Counted from the first letter of the stretch, positions 36,923 to 47,075 are shown. The stretch is DNA of 64,000 nucleotides from Paraliobacillus quinghaiensis (GCF_003426025.1 NZ_QJSH01000011.1:1-64000); one strand, 5' to 3'. Numbers and translations: made by a program. Notes: generated by a model not told the origin, from the sequence alone.

Positions 36923-39900
36923 GTGAAACATCTAATTAATTACAGAAAAATCGTTTGGGTTTTCATTGCATTATTAATTTTCACTGGTATTTTTACATAT
37001 GTACAATTACCTAAACGTGATATCCCTGAAATAACCCAAAACATTGCTTCCATTTCTACCGTATATCCTGGAGCAAATCCAGAAGAGGTAGAACAAACCA
37101 TTACAAATCCATTAGAAAATGTATTAGCAGATGTTGACGGAATTGCGGAAATGTCTTCTGCATCTACTACTGGTTTCTCCGCTATTACCCTATCCTTAGA
37201 TAGCGATGTAAATGCAGAAACTGTGTATGGTACGATTCGTCAAACTGTATTAGAAGAGTCTGCTACATTTCCTGACAATGTTCCATCATCAACCGTTTCT
37301 ACTGATATTATTACATCGAATGTAGCTACCTATCATTTATTAGCGGATGAGCAATCGACCCTTTTGGAAATGCGCAATCAAGTTGAAGAATGGGAGAATG
37401 CATTAACAGCTATTAATGGTGTTGATGCTGTGTTAATAAAGGGTTTACCTGATCAGTTGCTCTCCATTTCAATGAACAATGATGATTTAGGCAGTAATCA
37501 AATACAACCGAACCAAGTTATTAGCGCGATTAATACAGCAATTTCTCCAACCGCAATCGGAAGTGAACAAAAAGAAGATACCATTTATCAGCTGTCACTT
37601 GATTCTTATCAAGAAATTGATGGCTTAAACGATATATATATTGGGCAAAACCAACGTAATCAACCTGTTTACTTAGGGGATATTGCATCAATTCAAGTTG
37701 AAAATGATGCAATAGATGATATCATTCGTTACCAAGATCAATATGCATTATCCTTAACAGTTCAAGCACAAGAAGGCGTGAATATCGCTCAATTGCAAGA
37801 TCAGATTAATGTAGAAATTGAACAATTAAAACAGGAGTTACCAAGTGAAGTTACAGTTGATCGTTTTTACACACAAAGTACGGTCATAAATGAAGTGTAT
37901 TCTAGTCTTATTACATCTTTTGCAATATCACTTATTGCTGTACTTGTCATCATGTTACTAGGTCTACCGCTATCATCTGCCATTTTGGTGGCACTAGCTA
38001 TTCCGATATCCATTATCATCGGGTTGATTCCATTGCCATACGCTGGAGTTGATTTAAACCAAATATCTATTATTGGTATGATTGTTGCGATTGGTATTCT
38101 AGTCGATGATGCGATCGTAGTGAATGATAACATTCAACGGCGTTTCCAATTGGGAGATGCGCCACTTCAAGGAACTATTCGTGGTGTACGCGAGATCGCC
38201 GTTTCTATCATTACGTCAACACTAATGATCGTATTTAGCTTTCTGCCTTTAACCTTCTTATCAGGAAGTAACGGTGACTTTATACGTTCATTACCTTTAG
38301 CACTAATTTGTACAGTGGTTGCTTCTACTATTATGGCATTAACATTGATACCAACTGTACAATATACAAAACAGAAAAAGTCGAAGAAAAAGAAATCAAA
38401 GACTAAGTCTGTTGGTATTCTTGGGCCACTTTTTAAACGAATAGAAAAAGTCTATGCAGATAAAATTATTCCTGCAACACTAAAAAAGCCATGGTTGACA
38501 GTAACCAGTGGGATTGTGCTTAGTTTATTGTTAGTCTTGTTAGTTTTTAAAGTACCATTTGAGTTTTTCCCAGCAGCTGATCGTGCAGAGGTTACGATTT
38601 CTGCCCAATTACCAGAAGGGACTACGATAGAGTCAACAAACCAAGCACTAGAGGATATGGAAGATTATATACTCCAAGAAGCTGATAATGTAGCAGAAAC
38701 AGTTATCTATAGCGGAAGCGGTCTTCCTGGTATCTTTGGCTCATCGTTGACACGCTCTGGGGAAAATACAGGTCAGTTAGTCGTTCGAATTGACCGTGAT
38801 GAAACAAGCGCAAGTGCTTTTATCAATGAATGGGAAACATCTTTACGAGAAGAATTTCAGGATGCAGAACTATTCTTAGAAACAATTGTTTCCGGGCCTC
38901 CACCATCTCCAAGTGTGGAAGTGAAAGTACAAGGACCAGACATTGACCAACTTGTTACAATTGCAGATAATCTACAGCAAGAGCTTGCTAATTTAGATAC
39001 AGCTAAAATTGTTACAAATAATACAAGTCAGGAACAACCATTTATTAATTATCAAATTGACCGCGATTATTTAGCGGAACAAGGGATTGATATAAATCAA
39101 GTAACTGGCTTATTACAACTTGCAAACGTGGGTGCGCCACTTGGCGATTTTGACAATGGAGTTGAGCGTTTACCTATTCAATTAAGTTTAGATGATGGAA
39201 ATCCAGAAGGAATTAACCTAAATGCCTTAGAAATTCCAGTTTTTAATCAAGCTGAAGGTGGTCCACCTACAATCGTAAGCTTTGATGAATTTATAACAAC
39301 AGAAACTACCGAAAAGATTGGTGCCATACCACATCTTAATGGTGACCGAACCATTACAATTGAGGGGTACGAAATGGACGGTGAAGCCTCTGCCTTTACA
39401 GAAAGTGCTGAAGAAATAATAGCCAACGCAAGTGCTGATTTACCAGAAGGCTATCAGATCTTAGAAGATGGAGAGGCATCTGCTGAAACAGCGTTTTTCA
39501 TTGAAGTAGCTAAACTATTCTTAATTGTCTTGTTCTTAATTTATTTAACAATTGCAATTCAGTTTAATTCATTGTTAACACCACTTCTAGTTACGAGTAC
39601 GGTATTCTTAGCAGTCACTGGTGCGATTGTTGGACTATTTATTTCGGGGCAGCCACTAAGCTTCTTAGCGGTTCTTGGTATTGTTTCACTTTCTGGTGTT
39701 GTCGTACGGAATTCTATTTTATTAATAGAATTTATCGAGCAAAATAAAATCAGATACGAATCAACTATGACAGCTATTATAGAAGCAGGACGTGCGCGTA
39801 TTCGTCCAATTATTTTAACAACATTGACATCTATTGCAGCACTTACACCAATCATTTTCACTGGTGATGTTCTGTTCAAGCCATTAGCAGTATCGATCGT

Positions 39901-39982
39901 GTTCGGTTTGTTGTTCTCGACTATTTTAACACTTGCTTTATTACCAGCATTTTATATTACAATGGATCGCGTTCGAAAATAA
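36923..39982 (+). CDS. RND family efflux transporter permease
   Basis: A 1019-residue resistance-nodulation-division pump with the usual layout: one N-terminal helix, a large outer loop, six helices, a second loop and a final six helices. The proton-relay motif GILVDDAIVVNDN is in TM4. A lysine-rich cytosolic link (KQKKSKKKKSKTK) separates the halves. It resembles B. subtilis SwrC (YerP), linked to surfactin and lipid export. No membrane-fusion partner is adjacent, as is usual for Gram-positive members. The start is GTG behind GAGGAG. Confidence 0.92.
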   Translation: MKHLINYRKIVWVFIALLIFTGIFTYVQLPKRDIPEITQNIASISTVYPGANPEEVEQTITNPLENVLADVDGIAEMSSASTTGFSAITLSLDSDVNAETVYGTIRQTVLEESATFPDNVPSSTVSTDIITSNVATYHLLADEQSTLLEMRNQVEEWENALTAINGVDAVLIKGLPDQLLSISMNNDDLGSNQIQPNQVISAINTAISPTAIGSEQKEDTIYQLSLDSYQEIDGLNDIYIGQNQRNQPVYLGDIASIQVENDAIDDIIRYQDQYALSLTVQAQEGVNIAQLQDQINVEIEQLKQELPSEVTVDRFYTQSTVINEVYSSLITSFAISLIAVLVIMLLGLPLSSAILVALAIPISIIIGLIPLPYAGVDLNQISIIGMIVAIGILVDDAIVVNDNIQRRFQLGDAPLQGTIRGVREIAVSIITSTLMIVFSFLPLTFLSGSNGDFIRSLPLALICTVVASTIMALTLIPTVQYTKQKKSKKKKSKTKSVGILGPLFKRIEKVYADKIIPATLKKPWLTVTSGIVLSLLLVLLVFKVPFEFFPAADRAEVTISAQLPEGTTIESTNQALEDMEDYILQEADNVAETVIYSGSGLPGIFGSSLTRSGENTGQLVVRIDRDETSASAFINEWETSLREEFQDAELFLETIVSGPPPSPSVEVKVQGPDIDQLVTIADNLQQELANLDTAKIVTNNTSQEQPFINYQIDRDYLAEQGIDINQVTGLLQLANVGAPLGDFDNGVERLPIQLSLDDGNPEGINLNALEIPVFNQAEGGPPTIVSFDEFITTETTEKIGAIPHLNGDRTITIEGYEMDGEASAFTESAEEIIANASADLPEGYQILEDGEASAETAFFIEVAKLFLIVLFLIYLTIAIQFNSLLTPLLVTSTVFLAVTGAIVGLFISGQPLSFLAVLGIVSLSGVVVRNSILLIEFIEQNKIRYESTMTAIIEAGRARIRPIILTTLTSIAALTPIIFTGDVLFKPLAVSIVFGLLFSTILTLALLPAFYITMDRVRK

Positions 39983-39990
39983 ATATAGCT

Positions 39991-40032
39991 AAAGAAGAGC
40001 CTAACCTCATTAGGAGGAAAGGCTCTTCTTTT
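39991..40032. terminator. Bidirectional terminator RND / tcyP
   Basis: AAAGAAGAGCCT and AGGCTCTTCTTTT arms with an inner CCTC-ATTA-GGAGG pairing, T-runs on both sides; shared by convergent genes. Confidence 0.88.
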
Positions 40033-40050
40033 ATTTACTGTTTTTATTGT

Positions 40051-41445
40051 TTAGATATTTGTATCTTTTTCAATTGCTGCTGGGTTGTTGAATGTTTTAA
40101 TGTTTAGCTTTTTCATGATTTTTGATGTTAATGTACCGGATAACATTGCATCGTTAACATTCAATGCTGTACGGCCCATATCGATTAATGGTTCAACTGA
40201 AATGAGTAAACCAGCTAAAGCGACTGGTAGATTCATAGATGATAATACGATTAAGGCTGCAAATGTTGCTCCACCACCAACACCAGCTACTCCAAATGAA
40301 CTAATACCAATAATGATAACTAGTTGTGCAATGAAACCAAATGACAATGGATCAATCCCCTGAGATGGGGCAATCATTACTGCTAACATGGCTGGATAAA
40401 TCCCTGCACAACCATTCTGCCCAATTGTTGCACCAAACGATGCTGACATATTAGCGATTCCATCGTGTACACCCAGACTGTTCCTTTGTGCCTGAATATT
40501 AAGCGGAATTGTACCTGCACTTGAACGTGAAGTAAAGGCAAAACCTAGCACTGGTAATACTTTTCGTAAGTATGTGAATGGATTTAGCCCAAACACACCT
40601 AACAAAATTAAGTGAATAACAAACATTGCAATCAAGGCTACATAGGAGGCTCCAACAAACTTACCAAGTTCTAGGATACCTGCCACATCTGTTCCTGCAA
40701 CAGTATTTGCCATTAAGCCTAAGATACCAAATGGTGTTAGACGTAAAATCAATGTTACAATTTGCATTACAACTGCATAAATTGCGTTTATAATTTCAGT
40801 GAATTTTGCCGCTTCTTCTGGCTTTTTACGACGTACTCCTAATACCGCTATACCAATAAATACAGAAAAGATTACAACAGCAATTGTTGAGGTAGAACGT
40901 TGACCTGTCATATCTAGAAATGGATTTGCTGGAATAAAACTTAAAATCTTATCAGGTGTAGAAAGGTTTTCTACGTCACCTAATCTTTCTTCCAAAGCTA
41001 AACCTCTTTCTTGCTCAGCTTGCCCCATTTCAATTTGTTCAGCATCTAAGTTAAAAATAGATGCAGTAAAAATACCTACTATTGCTGCGATCATTGCTGT
41101 TCCAACTAGGATTCCAATAATCCAAGCTGACATTTTACCAAGATCCGCTGATTTTTCTAAATTAATAATAGATTGAATAATCGATACCATTACTAGTGGG
41201 ATTACAATCATCATTAATAATTGTACATAACCCCGCCCAAGAATGTTATACCATTCTGTCGTTGTATTTACCACTTCTGAATCGGCAGGATAAGCGACTT
41301 GTAGAAGTATACCTAATAAAACCCCTAATCCTAAACCAGTAAAAACACGCTTGCTAAAAGAAACATGTCTTCTTTGCATAATGAATAATAAACCAATAAG
41401 TCCAACCATCACTACCATGTTAATCAGGACAAAAAGTGTATCCAA
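40051..41445 (-). CDS. tcyP: Sodium/dicarboxylate-type L-cystine symporter TcyP
   Basis: A 464-residue transporter of the DAACS family with about nine or ten membrane segments and the characteristic re-entrant loop region (FTSRSSAGTIPLNIQAQRN, then NMSASFGATIGQNGCAGIYPAM). Length and the TcyP-specific pattern match the B. subtilis cystine importer (463). The start is TTG at 41445 with GAGGAGG eight bases upstream. I see no S-box upstream. Glutamate or serine transport remains a less likely alternative. Confidence 0.85.
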   Translation of the reverse strand: MDTLFVLINMVVMVGLIGLLFIMQRRHVSFSKRVFTGLGLGVLLGILLQVAYPADSEVVNTTTEWYNILGRGYVQLLMMIVIPLVMVSIIQSIINLEKSADLGKMSAWIIGILVGTAMIAAIVGIFTASIFNLDAEQIEMGQAEQERGLALEERLGDVENLSTPDKILSFIPANPFLDMTGQRSTSTIAVVIFSVFIGIAVLGVRRKKPEEAAKFTEIINAIYAVVMQIVTLILRLTPFGILGLMANTVAGTDVAGILELGKFVGASYVALIAMFVIHLILLGVFGLNPFTYLRKVLPVLGFAFTSRSSAGTIPLNIQAQRNSLGVHDGIANMSASFGATIGQNGCAGIYPAMLAVMIAPSQGIDPLSFGFIAQLVIIIGISSFGVAGVGGGATFAALIVLSSMNLPVALAGLLISVEPLIDMGRTALNVNDAMLSGTLTSKIMKKLNIKTFNNPAAIEKDTNI

Positions 41446-41655
41446 ACGAAATTCCTCCTCTATTAATATTTTTTAAACAATAAGCACACCTAATTTAAAT
41501 TAAACCGATAAGTTTAATAAGGATTAGATTACAAGTGTTTCCTTCTTTTGTCAAGATAATTAACAAAAAAATATTTATTGGAAACACTTCATTTTTTGCA
41601 GCTATATTATTCTATAAGTAAATAGACCAAATTATGATAAAGCATTACTTAAAAA

Positions 41656-42108
41656 CTAAGCATTAGTCATAGTTATTTCAGGTTCAAGTTCAATTGCCAC
41701 ATTTCCCTGAACTGCTTTTGAAATCATACAAGTAGACTCTGCTTTTTTAACAATTACATTTAACTCGTCCATATGTTGTTCTGTCGCCTTAGTTTTCAAT
41801 TGTATATTTGGACGATGAATTATTTTTTGATATGTAAAAACGCCATTTGTTACGTCAACTTCTCCAATTGATTCTAATTTTAAAGAATGTAGTGGTAGTT
41901 TAGCTCGTTCAATCATTGCCGCCAACGTTATCAAGTAACATGTTGATGCTGCTCCTAGTAACATTTCATCTGGGTTTGTTCCTATTCCAGGCCCGTCCAT
42001 TTCTGGAGGTATTGAAATTTTTGTTTTCAAATTCCCTGCATTAATCTCTCCAACACTATTACGACCACCCGGCCAATCTGCTTCTAAATGAAATTTATGT
42101 ACTGTCAT
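41656..42108 (-). CDS. OsmC family peroxiredoxin-like protein
   Basis: A 150-residue OsmC/Ohr-fold protein that would reduce organic hydroperoxides. The two redox cysteines are in GAASTCYLITLAAM and ESTCMISKAV. The ATG at 42108 has AAGGAAGG nine bases upstream; the ATG three codons earlier directly abuts that site. It is alone between tcyP and a large repeat copy. OsmC and Ohr subfamilies cannot be separated reliably by eye; it resembles the peroxiredoxin-like SACOL1771 group. Confidence 0.85.
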   Translation of the reverse strand: MTVHKFHLEADWPGGRNSVGEINAGNLKTKISIPPEMDGPGIGTNPDEMLLGAASTCYLITLAAMIERAKLPLHSLKLESIGEVDVTNGVFTYQKIIHRPNIQLKTKATEQHMDELNVIVKKAESTCMISKAVQGNVAIELEPEITMTNA

Positions 42109-42176
42109 TGTGATCATCCTTCCTTTTAAATAATATCTCTTACCAAAAACATTGCTACTTTTTAAAATTCAGACTT

Positions 42177-42788
42177 GATATATATTGCGTCGTAGTAAGT
42201 AACTTAAGTTGCCGCTCCTCAAATGAAATTGACTCCCTTTCCGTGGGCAGGGCTTTATGATGGGGCGAGTAATCGCAGCCCCACGGCTTCAGCTAACTCG
42301 GAGGAAAAAAAAACCTCCGAGTGGATCTTCAGCTCGCGCTATTCCTGCAGGACAAGGAATGCTTCAATGAAATTACATCGCACGAAGGAAATTGAATTTT
42401 ATTTCCGAGGAGTCTCGCCAATTTCATTTGATACGCTAGATAGCTTAAAAATATAGTGATTACAGACCATCTTAGCGGCAAAAAAGCCTTTTTGAGTCTT
42501 ACTATTTAAAATCATGAATGACTGGGTCCGCTAACTAGCGCAGGAAGCAAATGGATGACACTCCAGAGGCCCGACAAGGGTCATGCAGGCGTTGTCCGAC
42601 AAGGACGATTTTAGCCTGTGGTCCTGCCGTTTCAAACCGAAGATCCACTTGGTGAAGTGGTTTTCTTTACCAAGTTAGCTGAGGTTGTGCCCACGGAAAG
42701 GGAATCCATTTGGGACTGCGATTACTCGTCCCATCAAAACCGTCTGGTGACGTAGCGGGTTGGAGGCTTATTGCACACTTCATATAAA
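42177..42788. repeat. Interspersed modular repeat, copy 5 (full paired form)
   Basis: A composite of about 610 bases. Left end ATATATTGCGTCGTAG; left half with CGCTCCTCAAATGAAATTG, TTTCCGTGGGCAGGGC, core hairpin GGGGC / GCCCC, stem ACTCGGAGG / CCTCCGAGT, and the optional module AATGCTTCAATGAAATTACA. Then a spacer (about 42440-42535) and an inverted right half. The right half has a different module (GCCCGACAAGGGTCATGCAG), stem ACTTGGT / ACCAAGT and core arms GGGAC / GTCCC. It fills an 870-base gap. Short reading frames in both halves are artefacts. Confidence 0.85.
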
Positions 42789-42977
42789 GTCTGTCATAAA
42801 CGACATTTGATTTGATAGTCTTAATAGTTATTCTAATGCACATCACATTTCTCAAAAAGTATTTTGCTCAAATTTCCCAATTATTAGTCAGAAATGATGT
42901 TATATCATCCTCTGATATGCTATTCTAATAATAATCAAATTACATAACAATACTATTTTCAAAGGATGTGGCCGATT

Positions 42978-44060
42978 TTGCTAGAAAAGAAAAGTATTCG
43001 TATATTGGTAACAACTATCTTAATTTTTCTATTAATTTATTTGATATCGATAACTAACTTTGTTTTTGCGCCATTGGGTGCGTATTTAACCGCAATAGCT
43101 GTACCAATTATAGGTGCTGGTGTTATCTTTTATGTTACGAACCCTCTTGTGAATTTATTAGAGAAATACAAAATACCACGTATGGTTAGTATTATTCTCG
43201 TATTTTTACTCATTATCACACTTGGATATCTTGGTATTAACTATGTCGTACCAATTGTTCAAAGCCAATTTAATAAATTAGTTTCTAATACACCTAATAT
43301 GATTAATACATTTGAGGATTTCGTTAATTTATGGCAACAAAATCAGAACTATATACCTGAACAACTTGAAACCGCAATTCAAAATGTGACTGATAACTTA
43401 AACACGTATGTAGAAAACATTACATCCTTTTTATTTGATGCTATTGGTCAAATTTTCACTTTTGTATTTGCCTTTTTCCTTATCCCATTTTTCTTATTCT
43501 TCATGTTAAAAGATGGTGATAGGTTTGTTCCATTTATCACAAAATTTTTAAGTAAACCAAAGGCAGACAGTTTCAAAAAATTAACAAGTGATATTAACCA
43601 CACATTAGCTTCTTTTATACAAGGGCAATTTATTGTCAGTGTCTGTGTTGGGGTTATGTTATATATTGGTTATCTAATAATTGATCTGAATTATTCGTTA
43701 ACACTTGCGTTATTTGCCATCATAGTGAATTTCATCCCGTTTGTTGGACCATTTTTAGCTGCGATACCTGCAGTTATAGTAGGTTTATTTCAAAGTCCAA
43801 TTCTCGCTGTTTGGGTAATTGTGATAATGGTTATAGCACAACAAATAGAGGGGAATTTAATCTCTCCAAATATTATGGGGAAAGTGTTACAGATTCACCC
43901 ACTAACTGTTATCACTTTAATTCTTGCCGCTGGTGGTATTGCCGGATTTCTCGGATTATTGTTTATTATCCCGGCGTATGCAGTTATTCGCACCATCATA
44001 TCTCACTTTTATCATGAGTGGCGAAAACGACAACCAGCTGATGAAAAAGACCTTTTTTAG
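42978..44060 (+). CDS. AI-2E family transporter
   Basis: A 360-residue membrane protein of the AI-2E (TqsA/PerM) family: about eight transmembrane segments with a long extracytoplasmic or cytoplasmic loop (residues about 95-150), and the conserved C-terminal helices around FIPFVGPFLAAIPAVIVGL and GFLGLLFIIPAYAVI. Members export autoinducer-2 or act as Na+/H+ antiporters; the substrate here is unknown. The best start is TTG at 42978, since AAAGGATGTGG upstream would abut the earlier ATG. Confidence 0.85.
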   Translation: MLEKKSIRILVTTILIFLLIYLISITNFVFAPLGAYLTAIAVPIIGAGVIFYVTNPLVNLLEKYKIPRMVSIILVFLLIITLGYLGINYVVPIVQSQFNKLVSNTPNMINTFEDFVNLWQQNQNYIPEQLETAIQNVTDNLNTYVENITSFLFDAIGQIFTFVFAFFLIPFFLFFMLKDGDRFVPFITKFLSKPKADSFKKLTSDINHTLASFIQGQFIVSVCVGVMLYIGYLIIDLNYSLTLALFAIIVNFIPFVGPFLAAIPAVIVGLFQSPILAVWVIVIMVIAQQIEGNLISPNIMGKVLQIHPLTVITLILAAGGIAGFLGLLFIIPAYAVIRTIISHFYHEWRKRQPADEKDLF

Positions 44061-44065
44061 AACAT

Positions 44066-44098
44066 AAAAAATCCAGGCCTGTGAGCCTGGATTTTTTT
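44066..44098. terminator. Bidirectional terminator, AI-2E / dctP
   Basis: AAAAATCCAGGC-CTGTGA-GCCTGGATTTTTTT, a perfect stem with T-runs on both strands. Confidence 0.95.
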
Positions 44099-44102
44099 AT
44101 AT

Positions 44103-45143
44103 TTATTGTGCTGCTTCAATTTCTTCTATTAATTTGTCTAAGATTTCGCCATCTACTGTTGATACTTCTTCACGATAGAAGTCACGAACAGGTACAGCTA
44201 GATCTTTAAATGCTTGACGTTGTTCTTCTGTTAATTCAATAACGTTTGTTGGGTTGTCTGTATTGTCCTTAATAATTTCTAAATACTCTTCATTTTGACG
44301 TTTTTGTTCCTCAAATACCCAATCTTGCATTTCTTCTACTGTTTCATCAATAAGCTGTTGTGTCTCTTCATCTAAACCTTCATACCATTCTGTATTTACC
44401 GTAGTCATTGCTACATAGTTATTATGGTTTGAAAGCGTCAAGTTCTCTTGCACTTCATGGAATGATGCATCACCAATAAAGAAGATTGGGTTTTCTTGAC
44501 CTTGAACTGTGCCGTTATCTAATGCTGTATACAATTCACTCCAACTCATTGCAGTAGGCTCAGCGTCATACGCACGGTATGATTCTAAGATAAGAGGTGA
44601 GGATTGTGTACGCATCATGAATCCATCAAAATCTTCAGGAGTTTCTAGCGCTACATCATTAGAAGTCCATTGCATTGCACCTTCTGTCCAGAAAGCTAAT
44701 GGAGAAATACCAAATTCTTCGTATCTCGCACGCAAGTCAGTGTTTAGCGCTTCACTTGAGTTCAATATTTCTTGTGTTGTTGCAACACTATCTGGAAATA
44801 GGAAGTGTAGTGCAAAAATTTGACCCTCTTTTACCATTCCACCTGTAAAACCTGGTGACATTACGGCCATTTCTACGCCGCCATCTTGCAATAATTCCAC
44901 TTGGTCCGTTTCACTACCTAGACCACCATATTCATAAGGTTCAATTGTGATTCTTCCATCTGTTTTTTCACTGATACGGTCAGCAAATTCTGCCGCATAT
45001 TCATATTGTACTTGCCCCGTAACTTCTTCTGTCACAAAACGCCATGTTTCATTTCCTTCTCCAGTTTCATCTTCCCCACACGCCACTAGAAAACTGAGTG
45101 CTAAGATTGTTAGTAAACTTAATAGATACTTTTTATTAAAAAT
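44103..45143 (-). CDS. dctP: TRAP transporter substrate-binding lipoprotein DctP, ATT start
   Basis: Extracytoplasmic receptor that delivers carboxylates to the DctQM membrane subunits. The mature part (GRITIEPYEYGGLGSETDQVELL, MRTQSSPL, PTAMSWSELYTALDNGTVQGQENP) is a typical DctP. From GTG at 45086 the protein would start just before the lipobox cysteine and lack a signal. The upstream codons 45143-45087 encode a proper lipoprotein signal, beginning FNKKYLLSLLTILALSF and ending LVAC. In that frame, after a TAG at 45158-45156, there is no ATG, GTG or TTG. AGGAGG lies eight bases before an ATT at 45143, which I take as the start. A base error changing ATG to ATT is the alternative. Confidence 0.85.
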   Translation of the reverse strand: MFNKKYLLSLLTILALSFLVACGEDETGEGNETWRFVTEEVTGQVQYEYAAEFADRISEKTDGRITIEPYEYGGLGSETDQVELLQDGGVEMAVMSPGFTGGMVKEGQIFALHFLFPDSVATTQEILNSSEALNTDLRARYEEFGISPLAFWTEGAMQWTSNDVALETPEDFDGFMMRTQSSPLILESYRAYDAEPTAMSWSELYTALDNGTVQGQENPIFFIGDASFHEVQENLTLSNHNNYVAMTTVNTEWYEGLDEETQQLIDETVEEMQDWVFEEQKRQNEEYLEIIKDNTDNPTNVIELTEEQRQAFKDLAVPVRDFYREEVSTVDGEILDKLIEEIEAAQ

Positions 45144-45203
45144 ATTAATTACCTCCTAAAAATTTTTTGATTTAAAATATCACTACTCATGTTAGTTCTT
45201 ACT

Positions 45204-46484
45204 TTATGATGGTAGGAACCAACGATAAGCTAATGAAATATCTGGAATAAAGATTAGTAGAGCACCGATGATTAATAGCATTATGATAAATGGTGGTGTT
45301 CCACGAATCACATCTAAATATGATTTCTGATATACCGCACTGGCCGTAAATATGTCAACACCAAATGGCGGTGTTGCAGAACCTAATGCTGCTTGGAAAG
45401 TGACAATAATTCCAAGATGAACAGGATCAATTCCAGCTGCATTCGCTGCTGGCATGAAGATTGGTGTTAACACTAAAATAACAACAATCGGATCAACAAA
45501 CATACAACCTATAAAGAAGAATAAGGAGACCATTAATAGTACGTATATTGCACTTGGGTCTGTCCCTAATACTGCTTGTGTAATTTGTTGTGGAATCTTT
45601 GCAAAGGAGATCAACCAAGTAAACGCTTGACCACCTGCAACTAATACAAATACAGCTGATGTTACTAGTCCAGTTGACAAAGCTACGTGTGGTAAATCTT
45701 TTAGTTTAATAGAACGATAGATTAACACTTCAAGAATAAATGCATAAAATACAGATACACCTGCAGCTTCTGTTGGACCGAATAAACCAGAGTATAAGCC
45801 TCCAATAACAATCACCGGAAAACCTAGTGGTAATAGTGCTTTTCTTGTAAATTTCCATCGCTCGTCCCATGTTGCTTTATCTGCCAAAGGAATGTCTTTT
45901 ACTCTTGCATAAATGTAGCTATATGTAGCAAAGGTTAAAAATACTAGAACCCCTGGAATAACACCTGCTAAAAACAATTCACCAACAGATGTACCAGATA
46001 CCAATGCGTACATAATCATTCCAATACTCGGTGGAACTAAAAGTGCAATATCAGATGAATTGATAATTAACGCTATCGCACTTGAATCTTTGTACCCTGC
46101 TTTCAGTAAACGTTGACGCATCGGAGTCCCAATCGCAACAACTGTTGCTTGTGTTGAGCCAGAAATAGCCCCAAATAATGTACAAGCCGCAGAAGTTGTA
46201 ATTGCATAACCACCACGAATATGACCCACAAATGAACCAATAAAATCGAGTAATCGGTTAGATGTTTTTCCAGTCGTCATAATATCAGCCGCAAAAATGA
46301 ATAACGGCACGGCAAGTAATACATAAGATTCAATTCCAGTTTTTAATTGCTGCATCATCAGCATTGGGTCCAAGAATGGAAAATAAATCATCAAGACCAC
46401 TAATGGTGCAGCAATTAAAGGAATCATCATAGGAAAATTTAATAGCAATAAGACGATCATAATCGTCAATAATGTCGTGAGCAT
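45204..46484 (-). CDS. dctM: TRAP transporter large permease DctM
   Basis: The 426-residue large membrane subunit of a tripartite ATP-independent periplasmic-type importer, driven by a sodium or proton gradient. It has about twelve helices, with family segments LLAVPLFIFAADIMTTGKTS, GAISGSTQATVVAIGTPM, INSSDIALLVPPSIGMI and GLYSGLFGPTEAAGVS. It lies 33 bases after dctQ and 60 before dctP, in one operon. The ATG at 46484 has AAAGGAT upstream. Confidence 0.94.
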   Translation of the reverse strand: MLTTLLTIMIVLLLLNFPMMIPLIAAPLVVLMIYFPFLDPMLMMQQLKTGIESYVLLAVPLFIFAADIMTTGKTSNRLLDFIGSFVGHIRGGYAITTSAACTLFGAISGSTQATVVAIGTPMRQRLLKAGYKDSSAIALIINSSDIALLVPPSIGMIMYALVSGTSVGELFLAGVIPGVLVFLTFATYSYIYARVKDIPLADKATWDERWKFTRKALLPLGFPVIVIGGLYSGLFGPTEAAGVSVFYAFILEVLIYRSIKLKDLPHVALSTGLVTSAVFVLVAGGQAFTWLISFAKIPQQITQAVLGTDPSAIYVLLMVSLFFFIGCMFVDPIVVILVLTPIFMPAANAAGIDPVHLGIIVTFQAALGSATPPFGVDIFTASAVYQKSYLDVIRGTPPFIIMLLIIGALLIFIPDISLAYRWFLPS

Positions 46485-46517
46485 AATGTAATCCTTTCTC
46501 CTATTTCATTTTCTATT

Positions 46518-47075
46518 TTAAACATGAATTTCATCCTCTATCGGTCCTTCTCGGTCTTCATCGTTATAATCTAAAACATCAGTACCTAAGTAAACTTCCT
46601 TACGTTTAAGGTTAATCCACACGTTACGTAAGTATTGCACACCACCTAAGAATAATCCGATTGGTACAAATACATACATATATGTTACTGGTAATTCTAA
46701 TGCAGAAGTCACAGTGCCACTATCATGTATTGATTTTAGATATAAGAATGAATAGTAGGTTAATACAAAAAGAACAATCGAGGTAACTAAAGGAATAAAT
46801 ATTGCTAAAACTTTTCTTACTTTGAATGGGGCTAAATCATAAAAAGCCGACATACTAATATGTCTTCCTTTACGAGCAGCATAACTGATACCCATGAAAG
46901 TGGCAATTATGACCGCAAACTTACTAATTTCCTCTGCGAAAAACCAACTTTTATCTGTTATCGCACGACTTAATACATTACCGACAACCATAAAAGCAAT
47001 CAGTAAGACAGAGTAGCTTAGAATAACTTCTTCTAACTTCAAGAAGAAATTATCAATAGCTCGTATAATCTTCAA
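46518..47075 (-). CDS. dctQ: TRAP transporter small permease DctQ
   Basis: The 185-residue four-helix small membrane subunit that pairs with DctM. Family features are RAIDNFFLKLEEVILSYSVLL, WFFAEEISKFAVIIATFMG with the ISYAARKGRHISM loop, and a final helix at VPIGLFLGGVQYLRNVW. The start is TTG at 47075 behind AAGGAGG. It is the first gene of dctQMP; no sensor kinase or regulator is adjacent. Confidence 0.92.
   Translation of the reverse strand: MKIIRAIDNFFLKLEEVILSYSVLLIAFMVVGNVLSRAITDKSWFFAEEISKFAVIIATFMGISYAARKGRHISMSAFYDLAPFKVRKVLAIFIPLVTSIVLFVLTYYSFLYLKSIHDSGTVTSALELPVTYMYVFVPIGLFLGGVQYLRNVWINLKRKEVYLGTDVLDYNDEDREGPIEDEIHV

Noticed and set aside
41446-41655. S-box or other sulfur riboswitch upstream of tcyP
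   Set aside because: No S-box core elements are present; the region is plain AT-rich DNA.
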